From Hydrogenophaga sp. (GTDB taxonomy: Bacteria; Pseudomonadota; Gammaproteobacteria; Burkholderiales; Burkholderiaceae_C): a stretch of 59,613 nucleotides of DNA. Numbering within the stretch: position 1 is the stretch's first letter; every line of letters begins with the position of its first letter. Shown here piece by piece: positions 1-10,465 of this stretch. Location: NCBI RefSeq assembly GCF_011772445.1, contig NZ_WVZN01000010.1, forward strand, positions 1 through 59,613, written 5' to 3'. Below the pieces are notes generated by a model. That model was not told where the DNA came from and made no database searches. It worked only from the letters and a program-made list of their open reading frames with translations. The position numbers and the translations under genes were made by a program.

Positions 1-585
1 GGTGACGTAGGCGGATGTGCCGGCCCAGGTGGCAGCCAGATTGGCCACCAGCGACTCCCATTGCGTGCTGGCCGCGCCGCCCGCCGCCGCGAGCGCCGCG
101 CGGCGTTCCTCGGCCCAGGCCGCGCGCCGCTCGGGCGCCTGCGCGGCGGCCAGCGGCGCCAGCTGGCGAGCGGCGTCGATCAGGCGGGCCACCAGCTCGC
201 GGCGCAGGCCCGCGTCCAACCGCGCGGGCACCACGCGCTCGATCCACGCGGCGGCCACCAGGGCGTCGCGCGCCATGTCGTGGCTGATGTCGTCGGAGCC
301 CGGTCGCCAGGGCGCCAGCGCCGCGGCCCAATCGCGAAGCGTCGTGAAGCGTGGCGCCAGGCCCGCGGCCTGCCGCTGGCGCTCGGCCCAGGCGCGGCGC
401 GCCTCGGTCGCCAGGGCGCCGTAGGGCAGCAGCACCACCACGCGCGACAGGGGCACCGCGGCCTCGCGCGCCGCGCGCACCAGCTCGTCGAACGGGGCCC
501 GCCACGCACACGACATCGCGTCCGCCTGCACGGCGGCGCCCACAAGGGCTGACTCGTCGTGAGGTCTCGCGGGGGCTGGCGTCAT
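1..585 (-). CDS. N-terminal part of a probable PD-(D/E)XK-nuclease family protein (partial)
   Basis: An open frame starts with ATG at 585 on the minus strand and runs off the left edge without a stop, giving 195 codons. The visible part reads as a normal Ala/Arg-rich globular protein beginning [12 protein letters not shown], with a stretch [18 protein letters not shown] that resembles the start of AddB/RecB-like exonuclease subunits. Catalytic motifs of such proteins lie near the C-terminus and are outside the window. The name rests mainly on context: in Comamonadaceae a PD-(D/E)XK nuclease gene, usually followed by a UvrD-type helicase gene, is commonly found divergent from trxA. The coding call is firm; the function is an inference. 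Confidence 0.6.
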   Translation of the reverse strand, partial: MTPAPARPHDESALVGAAVQADAMSCAWRAPFDELVRAAREAAVPLSRVVVLLPYGALATEARRAWAERQRQAAGLAPRFTTLRDWAAALAPWRPGSDDISHDMARDALVAAAWIERVVPARLDAGLRRELVARLIDAARQLAPLAAAQAPERRAAWAEERRAALAAAGGAASTQWESLVANLAATWAGTSAYVT

Positions 586-708
586 GAAAAGGGGGTTTCT
601 GTCACAATGCGGCGGCCTGCACAGAGGGAGCCGACGTCGTCGCCCGGCCTGCCGCTTGCGCCGCACTGTAACCTCCCACCGCTCACTGAAAACCCAAGGA
701 CGAACCCC

Positions 709-1041
709 ATGGCCAGCGACCTGATCAAACACGTTTCCGATGCCAGCTTCAAGGCCGATGTGCTGGACAACAAGGCCCCGGTGCTGGTGGACTTCTGGGC
801 CGAATGGTGCGGCCCCTGCAAGATGATCGCCCCCATCCTGGACGAGGTCGCCGGCACCTACGACGGCAAGCTGCAGATCGCCAAGCTCAACGTCGACGAC
901 AACCGCGACGTGCCCGCAAAGTTCGGCATCCGTGGCATCCCCACGCTGATGCTGTTCAAGGACGGCCAGCTCGCCGCCACCAAGGTGGGCGCGCTCAGCA
1001 AGGCCCAACTCACCGCCTTCATCGACCAGCAACTGGCCTGA
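709..1041 (+). CDS. trxA: Thioredoxin 1
   Basis: Cytoplasmic protein-disulfide reductase of 110 residues, the usual family length. The redox motif WCGPC spans residues 33-37 and is followed by KMIAP; the cis-proline motif GIPTL is also present. An open frame extends upstream to 559, but the ATG at 709 gives the canonical thioredoxin N-terminus and is preceded by AAGGA at 696-700, so this start is chosen. The gene lies between the divergent nuclease-like gene and rho, the usual order in this family of bacteria. Two GC-rich hairpins follow the stop. Confidence 0.97.
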   Translation: MASDLIKHVSDASFKADVLDNKAPVLVDFWAEWCGPCKMIAPILDEVAGTYDGKLQIAKLNVDDNRDVPAKFGIRGIPTLMLFKDGQLAATKVGALSKAQLTAFIDQQLA

Positions 1042-1047
1042 TCCCCC

Positions 1048-1088
1048 GGCCCGGGCGCGAGCCCGGGCCCCGAGCCGCGCGCGGGCTC
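1048..1088 (+). terminator. Tandem GC-rich hairpins after trxA
   Basis: Just after the trxA stop there is a perfect 9-bp stem (1048-1056 with 1061-1069, loop GCGA), then a smaller stem (1072-1076 with 1084-1088). No T-run follows, so this is not a classical intrinsic terminator. It may mark the trxA mRNA 3' end or act with Rho, which is encoded next. Confidence 0.4.
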
Positions 1089-1119
1089 GACGACAGGGTG
1101 CACTCGCAGCGATTCCTGT

Positions 1120-1125
1120 CATAAT
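1120..1125 (+). promoter_or_regulatory. Possible -10 element of rho
   Basis: CATAAT lies 114 bases before the rho start codon, in the space between trxA and rho. I see no convincing -35 element 17 bases upstream. The long leader that would result fits the known autoregulation of rho by attenuation in other bacteria, but that is inference. Confidence 0.3.
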
Positions 1126-1238
1126 CCGCCGCAATGCGGGCAGCAAGCCCGCCTCTCCCCCGCGCGACGTCCGTCATCCGGACCACAGCGCCCACCTCCC
1201 CGCTCTTCTCCAATCGCCTCCACCCTGGAGTGACGTCG

Positions 1239-2501
<1,263 letters not shown>

Positions 2502-2515
2502 TCCGGCCGTCACGC

Positions 2516-2521
2516 TATAAT
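2516..2521 (+). promoter_or_regulatory. -10 element of rpmE2
   Basis: A perfect TATAAT lies 75 bases before the rpmE2 start codon and just after the rho stop, so rpmE2 is probably transcribed on its own. The -35 region is weak. Confidence 0.5.
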
Positions 2522-2595
2522 CTTCGGTTTTATCGGCGGCAAGTACGTTGGAAGGGTTCCGACGCGGCTGTCGCAACCGACCTGAAGGAATCGCC

Positions 2596-2850
2596 ATGAA
2601 AGAAGGCATCCACCCGAACTACCGCGAGGTTTGCTTCCTCGACCTGTCGAACAACTTCAAGTTCGTCACCCGTTCCTGCGCGAACACCAAGGAAACCATC
2701 AAGATGGACGACGGCCGTGAACTGCCGCTGTTCAAGCTCGATACCTCCAGCGAATCGCACCCGTTCTACACGGGCACGCAAAAGAGCGTGGACAACATGG
2801 GCGGCCGCGTCGAGAAATTCCGCAACCGCTACGCCAAGACCGCCAAGTAA
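2596..2850 (+). CDS. rpmE2: Large ribosomal subunit protein bL31, type B
   Basis: Small ribosomal protein of 84 residues beginning MKEGIHPNYREV. It has only two scattered cysteines and lacks the CxxC zinc-binding motif of the type A form, so it is the zinc-independent type B protein. The ATG at 2596 is chosen over an upstream frame start at 2548, because the family begins with this sequence and AAGGA precedes it. A clear intrinsic terminator follows, and TATAAT at 2516 precedes it, so it is a single-gene transcription unit. Confidence 0.95.
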   Translation: MKEGIHPNYREVCFLDLSNNFKFVTRSCANTKETIKMDDGRELPLFKLDTSSESHPFYTGTQKSVDNMGGRVEKFRNRYAKTAK

Positions 2851-2870
2851 ATCTGGCGCTGGCCCGAGAA

Positions 2871-2898
2871 AGCAGCCGCAAGCCGGCTGCTTTTTTTT
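2871..2898 (+). terminator. Intrinsic terminator of rpmE2
   Basis: A perfect 8-bp stem (2871-2878 with 2884-2891, loop CAAGC) runs directly into eight T residues at 2891-2898. It lies 20 bases after the rpmE2 stop. Confidence 0.93.
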
Positions 2899-2959
2899 CG
2901 CCCGAATGATCCCGCGCACGCCATTTGCCCCGAGTGCGCCGCTTGTATAGTCCCCAGCC

Positions 2960-4666
2960 GTGAACCGCCCGACGCCCGCCATCGTGAGCCAGTCGGCCGT
3001 GCGCCGACTGCCGCGCGCGGCCCTCATCCTGTTCTGCGTGGCCTACGTGCTGCCCGGCTTCCTGGGCCGCGAGCCCTGGAAGAACGCCGACGTGGGAGCC
3101 TTCGGCGCCATGGCCGAACTGGCCCGGGGCGGCGATTGGTGGCATCCCGCAGTGCTGGGCCTGCCGGTGGAAGACGCCGCGTTGCTGCCCTACTGGCTGG
3201 GCGCGCTGTTCATCAAGGCCCTTCCGTTCCTGCCGCCTGATTTCGCCGCCCGTCTGCCCTTCGGTGGGCTGCTGGCCCTTACGCTCGCCTGCACCTGGTA
3301 CGCCGTGTACCACCTGGCGCGCCAGCCGGCGGCTCAGCCGGTGGCCTTCGCCTTCGGCGGCGAGGCCCGCCCCGCCGACTACGCCCGCGCGCTCGCCGAC
3401 GCCGGTCTGCTGGCCCTGGTCGCCTGCCTGGGGCTGGCCCAGCTGTCCCACGAAACCACGCCCGACGTGCTGCGCCTGGCCGCCACGGCGGCCATGCTGC
3501 TGGGCAGCGCCCGCCTGTCCTCTCCTGACCTGCCGCAACCCTGGCGCGGCGTGGCGTGGTGGACGGCCGGCTGGTTGGCCCTGGCCCTGAGCGGCTCGGC
3601 CGGACTGGGCCTGGTGCTGGGCACCGGCTGGCTGGGCCTGATGTGGCTGGCGCCCCGGCCAACGGCCACCGAAGCCCCTGGCAGGAGCGGGCAAGCCCTG
3701 CTGGGCGTCGCCACCGTGGCCGGCGCGCTCATCGCGGTCGGCAGCGGCTGGACAGGCGCCCTGGGTCCGGCCGATGCGCCCCAGGCCCTGGCCCGCCTGC
3801 CGCTGGACAGTTGGGGGCGCCTGCTGTTGTGGTTCACCTGGCCCGCCTGGCCACTGGTGCTCTGGACGCTGTGGCGCTGGCGGCGCCAGTGGCGCCAGGC
3901 CCACGTGGCCCTGCCGCTGTGGGCCGCCCTGGTGGTGGTGGTGCATTCGGCGCTGGCGCCCGAGCGCGACCGCGCCCTGCTGCTGGCCCTGCCGGCGCTG
4001 GCCGTGCTCGCGGCCTTCGCCCTGCCCACGCTGCGGCGCAGCGTGTCTTCGCTCATCGACTGGTTCACCCTGCTCTTCTTCTCGTTCTGCGCGCTGGTCA
4101 TCTGGGTGATCTGGGTGGCCATGATGACCGGGGTGCCGGCCAAGCCGGCCGCCAACGTGGCCCGGCTGGCACCGGGCTTCGTGCCCGACTTCTCCTTCGT
4201 GCTGTTCGCGCTCGGCGCGGCGGCCACACTGGCCTGGCTGTGGCTGGTGTCCTGGCGTGTCGGCCGCCACCGCGAGGCCATCTGGAAGAGCCTGGTGCTG
4301 CCTGCCGCGGGCAGCACGCTGTGCTGGCTGTTGCTGATGACCTTGTGGCTGCCGCTGCTCGATTTCGGCCGCAGCTACGGCCCGATCTCGCGGCGCATTG
4401 CCGAGCTGGTGCCCGCCAACAGTTGCGTGCTGGCCGACGGGCTGTCGCAGGCGCAGATCGCCGCGCTGCGCCACCACGGCGGCCTGCGACTGGTGCGCAC
4501 GGGAGGCGGTGGCGGCGCCGACTGTCGCAGCCTGATCGCCACGCCACAAAGCCAGGGCAGCCTGCACCAGCGCGTGAACCTCACGCAATGGGCGTTCAAG
4601 GCCAACGTCTGGCGCTTGAACGACAGCAAGGAAAGCCTGGTGCTGTACCTGCGCGTGGGCGGCTGA
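2960..4666 (+). CDS. ArnT/PMT-like membrane glycosyltransferase
   Basis: A 568-residue polytopic membrane protein that starts at GTG 2960; the next in-frame ATG would cut into the first conserved loop. The first membrane segment is followed by EPWKNADVGAFGAMAEL, which resembles the first periplasmic-loop motif of GT-C enzymes such as ArnT, where acidic residues act in catalysis. About ten more hydrophobic segments follow and then a C-terminal periplasmic-looking domain (ISRRIAELVPANSCVLADG). Such enzymes move a sugar from a polyprenyl-phosphate carrier onto lipid A, protein or another acceptor in the periplasm. Donor and acceptor cannot be read from the sequence. The gene converges on phoR, with 10 bases between the stops. 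Confidence 0.75.
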   Translation: MNRPTPAIVSQSAVRRLPRAALILFCVAYVLPGFLGREPWKNADVGAFGAMAELARGGDWWHPAVLGLPVEDAALLPYWLGALFIKALPFLPPDFAARLPFGGLLALTLACTWYAVYHLARQPAAQPVAFAFGGEARPADYARALADAGLLALVACLGLAQLSHETTPDVLRLAATAAMLLGSARLSSPDLPQPWRGVAWWTAGWLALALSGSAGLGLVLGTGWLGLMWLAPRPTATEAPGRSGQALLGVATVAGALIAVGSGWTGALGPADAPQALARLPLDSWGRLLLWFTWPAWPLVLWTLWRWRRQWRQAHVALPLWAALVVVVHSALAPERDRALLLALPALAVLAAFALPTLRRSVSSLIDWFTLLFFSFCALVIWVIWVAMMTGVPAKPAANVARLAPGFVPDFSFVLFALGAAATLAWLWLVSWRVGRHREAIWKSLVLPAAGSTLCWLLLMTLWLPLLDFGRSYGPISRRIAELVPANSCVLADGLSQAQIAALRHHGGLRLVRTGGGGGADCRSLIATPQSQGSLHQRVNLTQWAFKANVWRLNDSKESLVLYLRVGG

Positions 4667-4676
4667 CCCCGCCAGC

Positions 4677-5999
4677 TCAACCCGGCGGCGTCGTGCGCAC
4701 CCGGGTCGGCGGCAGCGCGATGGTGAAGGTCGAACCCTGCCCCACGGTGCTCTGCACGTCGATGCGCCCGCCGTGGCGCTGCGCCACGTGCTTGACGATG
4801 GCCAGCCCGAGGCCGGTGCCGCCGGTTTCCCGCGAACGGCTGCGGTCCACGCGGTAGAAGCGCTCGGTCAGGCGCGGCAGGTGCTCGGCGGCGATGCCGG
4901 GGCCCGCATCCGTCACGTAGAACTCGGCCACGCCTTCGTCGTTGATGCGCCAGCCCGGCTCGATCAGGCCACCACCGGGGGTGTAGCGCACGGCGTTGCT
5001 CATGAGGTTGGACATGGCGCTGATGAGTTCGGTCTTCGCGCCGGACACCCAGAACGAGGCGCTGCCCGCCGAGGGTTCGATGCGGTGGGGCGTGCTCGCG
5101 ATCGCCTGGCTCAGGCCACGCGCTTCCTGCACCGCGTGCTCCAGCAGTTCCTGCGTGGCACACCATTCGCCCTGCCCTGGCGCGGGGCTGCCCTCCAGAC
5201 GCGAGAGCGTCAGCAGGTCGTTCACCAGCGTCTGCATGCGGTGGGCCTGCTGGCTCATGAGCCCGAGGTACTGCTGCCGCTCCTCGTTGCTGAGCTCCAG
5301 GCTTTGCATGGTCTCGACGAACCCGCTGAGCACCGTGAGCGGCGTGCGTATTTCGTGCGACACGTTGGCCACGAAGTCGCGCCGCATGGCCTCGGCGAGC
5401 TGCACCGCGGTGATGTCGCGCGTGATCATGAGCTTGCGCTTCTTGCCGTAGGGGTGGATCTGCAGTGAGATCTTGGCCGGCTGCGAGGGGCGCGGACCGA
5501 TGCCGTCGATGGTGATCTCGTGCCCGAAATCGCCGGCTGACAGGTAGGCGTTGAAGGCGGGGTGGCGCACCAGGTTGCGCACGTACTGGCCCAGGTCACG
5601 CTGCGGATCGAAGCCGAGCTGGTTGGACGCCGTGAGGTTGGCCCATTCGATGCGGCCCGCCGCGTCCAGCAGCACCACGCCGTTGGGCGAGGCCTGGATC
5701 GCCGCGAGAAAGTCCTCCAGCCGCGCGTCGCTGTTGGCGGCCTTTTTTTCCAGCTTCTTGATCAGCTTGCGGCAGCGGTCGAGCACCTCGCCCCAGAATC
5801 CGCCGAGCTCGGGCATGCGGGAGACGTCGGCCTTGTTGAGCCAGCGCAGCACGCGCTGCGCGCGCAGACCGTCGCGCACGGCCCATATGCCACACCCGAC
5901 GAGCGCGCCCACGAACGACAAGGCCGCCTTGTCGGCGACCCAACCGATCGCCGCTCCCGCAGCCACCAGGAGCAGCAGTTCCAGGAACCTCCGACTCAC
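4677..5999 (-). CDS. phoR: Phosphate-regulon sensor histidine kinase PhoR
   Basis: Inner-membrane sensor kinase that phosphorylates PhoB when phosphate is scarce and reverses this when the Pst transporter and PhoU signal plenty. The 440-residue protein starts at GTG 5999. It has two short N-terminal membrane segments without a large periplasmic domain, as in known PhoR. A PAS domain follows (NGVVLLDAAGRIEWAN), then the dimerisation helix with the phospho-acceptor His215 in NVSHEIRTPLT, and the ATPase domain with N box SNLMSNAVRYTP, DAGPGI and the G-rich GGTGLGLAIVKH. It is the last gene of the minus-strand pst-pho operon, 58 bases after phoB. Confidence 0.96.
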   Translation of the reverse strand: MSRRFLELLLLVAAGAAIGWVADKAALSFVGALVGCGIWAVRDGLRAQRVLRWLNKADVSRMPELGGFWGEVLDRCRKLIKKLEKKAANSDARLEDFLAAIQASPNGVVLLDAAGRIEWANLTASNQLGFDPQRDLGQYVRNLVRHPAFNAYLSAGDFGHEITIDGIGPRPSQPAKISLQIHPYGKKRKLMITRDITAVQLAEAMRRDFVANVSHEIRTPLTVLSGFVETMQSLELSNEERQQYLGLMSQQAHRMQTLVNDLLTLSRLEGSPAPGQGEWCATQELLEHAVQEARGLSQAIASTPHRIEPSAGSASFWVSGAKTELISAMSNLMSNAVRYTPGGGLIEPGWRINDEGVAEFYVTDAGPGIAAEHLPRLTERFYRVDRSRSRETGGTGLGLAIVKHVAQRHGGRIDVQSTVGQGSTFTIALPPTRVRTTPPG

Positions 6000-6057
6000 T
6001 GGAGAACCTGCGCGCGACGCGCTGCGGTGCGAGCCCCTTCGGGCGGCCGTGCGCGGC

Positions 6058-6789
6058 TCATGTGGCCGAGAGCGTCGACCCTTGCGCCGTGCGAGCGGGG
6101 CTGTTCAGGGCGGTGAGGCGGTAGCCGGCGCCACGCACCGTCTCGACCATGGTCGATGCCTCACCCAGAGACTCTCTCAATCGCTTGACGTGCACGTCCA
6201 CGGTTCGCTCCTCGATGAAGACATGGTCTCCCCAGACCTTGTCGAGCAGCGTACCACGGGAGTGCACGCGCTCCGCGTGCTTCATGAGGTAGTGCAGCAG
6301 CTTGAACTCGGTGGGCCCCACCTTGAGTTCGCGTCCGCGAAAGCTCACGCGGTAGGTGGCCGCGTCGAGCGTGAGGTCGCCCACCTGCACCGAGTCGTTC
6401 ACGATCTCCGGCGCGCGCCGGCGCAGCACGGCGCGGATGCGCGCCAGCAACTCCTGCGTGGAGAAGGGCTTGGTGATGTAGTCGTCGGCACCGGCGTCCA
6501 GGCCCTGCACCTTGTCGCTCTCGTCGCTGCGCGCGGTGAGCATGAGGATGGGCACGGTCTTGGTGCGCTCGCTCTTGCGCCACTGGCGCGCCAGCACCGC
6601 ACCGCTCTCGCCGGGCAGCATCCAGTCGAGCAGGATCACGTCGGGCAGCACCGCATCGACCTCGCGCTGGGCTGCGGCGCCATCGAACACGATGGTGGGC
6701 GCAAAGCCGTTGTGCCGCAGGTTGACGGCAATCAGTTCGGCGATCGAGGGTTCGTCTTCGACGACCAGCACGCGGGGCAGTTTTCTCAT
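6058..6789 (-). CDS. phoB: Phosphate-regulon response regulator PhoB
   Basis: DNA-binding response regulator of 243 residues that activates the phosphate regulon. The receiver domain has the acidic pocket EDE at 11-13, phospho-acceptor Asp55 in VILLDWML, and the conserved KPF lysine. The C-terminal OmpR-type winged helix contains RGTLLDKVWGDHVFIEERTVDVHVKRLR, the recognition-helix region typical of PhoB. Its ATG overlaps the phoU stop by four bases (ATGA), so the two are probably translationally coupled. It would act on the Pho box before pstS in this same window. Confidence 0.96.
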   Translation of the reverse strand: MRKLPRVLVVEDEPSIAELIAVNLRHNGFAPTIVFDGAAAQREVDAVLPDVILLDWMLPGESGAVLARQWRKSERTKTVPILMLTARSDESDKVQGLDAGADDYITKPFSTQELLARIRAVLRRRAPEIVNDSVQVGDLTLDAATYRVSFRGRELKVGPTEFKLLHYLMKHAERVHSRGTLLDKVWGDHVFIEERTVDVHVKRLRESLGEASTMVETVRGAGYRLTALNSPARTAQGSTLSAT

Positions 6790-7487
6790 CCGGCAACGGA
6801 CTCCACTTTGTCGACGGGCGTGTGACGGACGTCTTCGCCCTTGACGATGAAAATGATCTGTTCGGCGATGTTCTTGGCGTGGTCGCCGATGCGTTCGATG
6901 GACTTGGCCAGGAACAGCAGGTCCAGGCTTGGCGAGATCTTGCGCGCGTCTTCCATCATGTAGGTGATGAGCTTGCGCAGGAAGCCGTTGTACTCCTCGT
7001 CGATCTCGTCGTCCGCCTTGATGATGGACACCGCCATCTGCGTGTCCAGGCGCGCGAAGGAATCGAGCGATTTTCGCAGCAGCGAGGCGGCGAGGTCGGC
7101 GGCCAGGCGCAATTCGGAGATCGGCAGGTTGCGCGGCGAGCCGGTCTCGATGATGGACTTGACCATGCGCGCCATGCGGGCCACTTCGTCGCCCGCGCGC
7201 TCCAGGTTCTGCGTGGTGCGCGAGATGGCCATGAGGAAGCGCAGGTCGCGCGCCGTGGGCTGGCGACGGCCGATCGTCGAGATGATCTCGTGGTCGATCG
7301 ACACCTCCATCTGGTTGATGCGGTTCTCGTTCTCTTCCACCTGAAGGGCGGATTCCAGGCTCATGTTGACCAGCGCGTAAATCGCCTGGTGCAGTTGCGA
7401 TTCGACGAGGCCGCCCATCTCCAGCACGTTGGTGGAGATGGAATTGAGTTCGGCGTCGAACTGACTGGACAGGTGCTTGTCGCTCAT
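6786..7487 (-). CDS. phoU: Phosphate signalling protein PhoU
   Basis: A 233-residue helical cytoplasmic protein that links the state of the PstSCAB transporter to PhoR and so represses the regulon in high phosphate. The ATG at 7487 (MSDKHLSSQFDAEL) has GGGAGA just upstream and matches the family N-terminus; a longer frame to 7589 overlaps pstB and is rejected. Two repeats of the PhoU three-helix bundle are visible, each with its E/D-rich metal-binding signature (EVARMARMV and ERIGDHAKNIAEQ). It lies 28 bases after pstB. Confidence 0.95.
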   Translation of the reverse strand: MSDKHLSSQFDAELNSISTNVLEMGGLVESQLHQAIYALVNMSLESALQVEENENRINQMEVSIDHEIISTIGRRQPTARDLRFLMAISRTTQNLERAGDEVARMARMVKSIIETGSPRNLPISELRLAADLAASLLRKSLDSFARLDTQMAVSIIKADDEIDEEYNGFLRKLITYMMEDARKISPSLDLLFLAKSIERIGDHAKNIAEQIIFIVKGEDVRHTPVDKVESVAG

Positions 7488-7515
7488 GCGTGTGTCTCCC
7501 GGGGTGTGGCGCGGA

Positions 7516-8343
7516 TCAGCCGAAGCGGCCGGTGATGTAGTCCTCGGTCGCCGTCTTGGTCGGCTTGAAGAAGATCTGCTCGGTGGCACCGAACTCGATC
7601 AACTCGCCCAGGTACATGTAGGCGGTGTAGTCGCTGCAGCGCGCGGCCTGCTGCATGTTGTGCGTGACGATGGCGATGGTGTAGTCGGACTTGAGTTCGT
7701 GCACCAGCTCTTCCACCTTGCCGGTGGAGATCGGATCGAGCGCGGAGGTGGGCTCGTCGAGCAGCAGCACCGAGGGCTTGACCGCCACGCTGCGCGCGAT
7801 GCACAGGCGCTGCTGCTGGCCGCCGGACAGCGACAGGCCGCTCTGGTTGAGCTTGTCCTTCACTTCCTTCCACAGCGCGGCCTTGGTCAGCGCCCACTCC
7901 ACGCGGTCGTCCATTTCGCTGCGCGGCAGGTTCTCGTACAGGCGCACACCGAAGGCGATGTTGTCGTAGATCGACATGGGGAACGGCGTGGGCTTCTGGA
8001 ACACCATGCCGATGCGCGCGCGCAGCAGGTTCAGGTCCTGCTTGGCGTCGAGGATGTTCTGGCCGTACAGCTTGATCTCGCCCTCGGCGCGCTGGCCCGG
8101 GTACAGGCTGTACATGCGGTTGAGCGTGCGCAGCAGCGTGGACTTGCCGCAGCCCGAGGGGCCGATGAAGGCCGTGACGCGCTTTTCCTGGATGTCGAGC
8201 GTGACGTTCTTCAGGCCCTGGAACTTGCCGTAGAAGAAGTTGAGGTTGCGCACCTCGAGGGCGTTGCGCACCTCACCCTGTGCGGCGGGCGACTTGCTCG
8301 CGGCCATGTTCTCGGGGCGGATGGCGAAGGCGGTTTCGGACAC
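7516..8343 (-). CDS. pstB: Phosphate ABC transporter ATP-binding protein PstB
   Basis: Cytoplasmic ATPase of the high-affinity phosphate importer, 275 residues. Walker [10 protein letters not shown] spans residues 61-69, the signature motif is [14 protein letters not shown], Walker B is [13 protein letters not shown], and the switch histidine is in VTHNMQQA. A roughly 25-residue N-terminal extension before the ABC core is seen in many proteobacterial PstB proteins. It is part of the pstSCAB-phoUBR operon, but the gap to pstA holds a 75-bp interspersed repeat that could affect mRNA processing. Confidence 0.97.
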   Translation of the reverse strand: MSETAFAIRPENMAASKSPAAQGEVRNALEVRNLNFFYGKFQGLKNVTLDIQEKRVTAFIGPSGCGKSTLLRTLNRMYSLYPGQRAEGEIKLYGQNILDAKQDLNLLRARIGMVFQKPTPFPMSIYDNIAFGVRLYENLPRSEMDDRVEWALTKAALWKEVKDKLNQSGLSLSGGQQQRLCIARSVAVKPSVLLLDEPTSALDPISTGKVEELVHELKSDYTIAIVTHNMQQAARCSDYTAYMYLGELIEFGATEQIFFKPTKTATEDYITGRFG

Positions 8344-8375
8344 GATGAGTTCCTTGAATGAAGCTGTTACCGAGA

Positions 8376-8450
8376 GGTGCCGCGGAACCGGCTTTGCCGG
8401 GCCGCAGGCGCCGCCCCCTTGAGGGGGTCGCGCAAAGCGCGGCGGGGGTG
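8376..8450. repeat. 75-bp interspersed GC-rich repeat, copy 1
   Basis: The gap between pstB and pstA is largely filled by a 75-bp sequence that recurs in the same orientation at 25539-25613 with only three mismatches by my alignment. It contains short hairpins, including CCCCCTTGAGGGGG and CCGGC(N)4GCCGG-type arms. It resembles REP/BIME-like intergenic repeats. The copy sits inside an operon, so it probably forms structure in the pst mRNA. Confidence 0.85.
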
Positions 8451-8452
8451 TT

Positions 8453-9307
8453 TCACGTTTTCACTTTGTCGCGGAAGAAGACGCGCGCCAGGATGTTCAG
8501 GGCAAGCACCGTCAGCGTGATGATCAGCGCGCCGGCCCACGCCAGGCGGATCCAGTTGTCGTAGGGGCTCATCGCGAACTGGAAGATCACCACCGGCAGG
8601 TTGGCCATCGGGCCGCCCATGTCGGTGCTGTAGAACTGGTTGCTGAGCGCAGTGAACAGCAGTGGCGCGGTTTCGCCGCTGATGCGGGCCACGGCCAGCA
8701 GCAGTCCGGTGATCACGCCGCTCTTGGCCGCGCGCAGCGTGACCATCAACGACACCTTCCAGCGCGGCGCGCCGAGCGCGAAGGCCGCTTCGCGCAGGCT
8801 GCCCGGCACCAGGCGCAGCATGTTCTCGGTGGTGCGAACCACCACGGGAATGGCGATCAGCGAGAGCGCCAGACTGCCGGCGTAGCCCGAGAAGTTGCCC
8901 ACGGTGGCCACGGCGATGGAGTACACGAACAGGCCGAGCACGATGGACGGGGCCGACAGCATGATGTCGGTGACGAAGCGCGTGAACTCGGCCACCTTGC
9001 TGTTGTCGCCGTATTCGGTGAGGTAGATGCCGGCCAGGATGCCCACCGGCGTGGACACCAGCACCGACAGACCCACGATCATCAGGCTGCCCAGCAGGGC
9101 GTTGCGCAGGCCGCCGCCTTCCGAACCCGGCGCGGGTGTGTCGGCGCTGAAGGTGTTGAGGTCGAGACCGGCCAGCCCGTTGGAGAACAGGACCCACAGG
9201 ATCCACAGCAGCACGAACAGGCCGAGGACCATGGCGCCCATGGAGAGCGTGAGGCCGACGAGGTTGGTGCGCTGGCGGCGGTTGTAGAGCGCTTGGTTCA
9301 TTTGCAT
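8453..9307 (-). CDS. pstA: Phosphate ABC transporter permease PstA
   Basis: A 284-residue inner-membrane permease subunit with six hydrophobic segments. The typical MetI-like fold contains the EAA-loop signature [13 protein letters not shown], which contacts PstB. The start is taken at ATG 9307 ([12 protein letters not shown]); a second ATG at 9301 is equally possible and would shorten the protein by two residues. It lies 19 bases after pstC in the operon. Confidence 0.95.
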   Translation of the reverse strand: MQMNQALYNRRQRTNLVGLTLSMGAMVLGLFVLLWILWVLFSNGLAGLDLNTFSADTPAPGSEGGGLRNALLGSLMIVGLSVLVSTPVGILAGIYLTEYGDNSKVAEFTRFVTDIMLSAPSIVLGLFVYSIAVATVGNFSGYAGSLALSLIAIPVVVRTTENMLRLVPGSLREAAFALGAPRWKVSLMVTLRAAKSGVITGLLLAVARISGETAPLLFTALSNQFYSTDMGGPMANLPVVIFQFAMSPYDNWIRLAWAGALIITLTVLALNILARVFFRDKVKT

Positions 9308-9326
9308 GGTGTGTCTCGCTCTGCGC

Positions 9327-10355
9327 TCAGGCGCCCTTGGCCTTCTCGGCGCGAATGATCATCCACTTGGCCAGTGCCAGCACCACGAAGGTGATGCAGA
9401 ACAGCAGGAAGCCGAGGGCGAACAGGGTGTTGAAGTGCAGGCCTTCGGCCTCGCCGAATTCGTTGGCCAGCACCGAGGCGATGGACGTGCCCGGCGAGAA
9501 CAGCGAGGTGGGCATGCGGTTGGCGTTGCCGATCACGAAGGTGACGGCCATGGTTTCGCCGAGCGCGCGGCCCAGGCCGAGCATGATGCCGCCGATGACG
9601 CCCTTCTGCGTGTAGGGCAGCACCACCTTGGCGACCACCTCCCAGGTGGTGCAGCCCAGGCCGTAGGCGGATTCGCGCAGGATGGGCGGCGTGATCTCGA
9701 AGACGTCGCGCATCACCGCCGCGATGAAGGGGAGCACCATGAACGCGAGGATGATGCCGGCGGCCAGGATGCCCAGGCCATTGGGCGCGCCGCCGAACAG
9801 CCAGCCGATCAGGGGCATGCCCATCATCAGCTCGCGCACCGGCACCTGGAAGTGGTCGGCAAACACCGGCGCGAAGACGAACAGGCCGAACATGCCGTAA
9901 ATGATGGACGGCACGGCGGCGAGCAGCTCGATGGCGGTGCCCAGCGGCCGGCGCAGCCACACGGGGCAGGTTTCGGTGAGGAAGAGCGCGATGCCGAAGG
10001 CCAGCGGCACGCCGAACAGCATGGCGATGCCCGCGCTGAGCAGGGTGCCGACGATCGCGATCGCCGCGCCGTACTGCTCGTTGACGATGTCCCACTCCAC
10101 CGTCCACAGGAAGCCCAGGCCGAAGGTCTTGAAGGTGGGCCAGGCGTTGAGGAAGAGCGAGACGATGATGCCGGCCAGCGCCACGAGCACCAGCAGCGAG
10201 AAGGCCTGCGTGAGGCGATGGAAGACGATGTCCTGCCATTGCTGGCGGCGGGCGACGGCCCGCATGGCGCTGTCGCTGCGCTGTTCGCGCGCGCCGCTGG
10301 ACGGGGAGCTGGTGGAAGCCATGCTGGGGTCTGCGCTGCTGGTGGTGGTGTTCAT
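9327..10355 (-). CDS. pstC: Phosphate ABC transporter permease PstC
   Basis: A 342-residue inner-membrane permease that forms the phosphate channel together with PstA. A Ser/Thr-rich cytoplasmic N-terminus precedes six membrane segments, and the EAA loop reads [13 protein letters not shown]. The ATG at 10355 ([11 protein letters not shown]) is chosen because GGGGGT lies just upstream; a frame open to 10427 would run through the hairpin between pstS and pstC. That hairpin probably makes pstC expression lower than pstS. Confidence 0.95.
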   Translation of the reverse strand: MNTTTSSADPSMASTSSPSSGAREQRSDSAMRAVARRQQWQDIVFHRLTQAFSLLVLVALAGIIVSLFLNAWPTFKTFGLGFLWTVEWDIVNEQYGAAIAIVGTLLSAGIAMLFGVPLAFGIALFLTETCPVWLRRPLGTAIELLAAVPSIIYGMFGLFVFAPVFADHFQVPVRELMMGMPLIGWLFGGAPNGLGILAAGIILAFMVLPFIAAVMRDVFEITPPILRESAYGLGCTTWEVVAKVVLPYTQKGVIGGIMLGLGRALGETMAVTFVIGNANRMPTSLFSPGTSIASVLANEFGEAEGLHFNTLFALGFLLFCITFVVLALAKWMIIRAEKAKGA

Positions 10356-10407
10356 CGGACCCCCTTCGGGCCTGGTGTGACAGACTGTATGACAGACATC
10401 GGACTGA

Positions 10408-10447
10408 AAGAACCCACCGGACGGCACGCGCCTGCCGGTGGGTTCTT
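10408..10447 (-). terminator. Hairpin between pstS and pstC
   Basis: A perfect 13-bp stem (10408-10420 with 10435-10447, 14-nt loop) lies 18 bases after the pstS stop. On the minus strand it is followed by only a short pyrimidine stretch. It is best read as a partial terminator and RNA-stabilising element that lets the abundant binding protein be made in excess of the permease. Confidence 0.7.
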
Positions 10448-10465
10448 GGGGCGCTCAGGCCCGGC

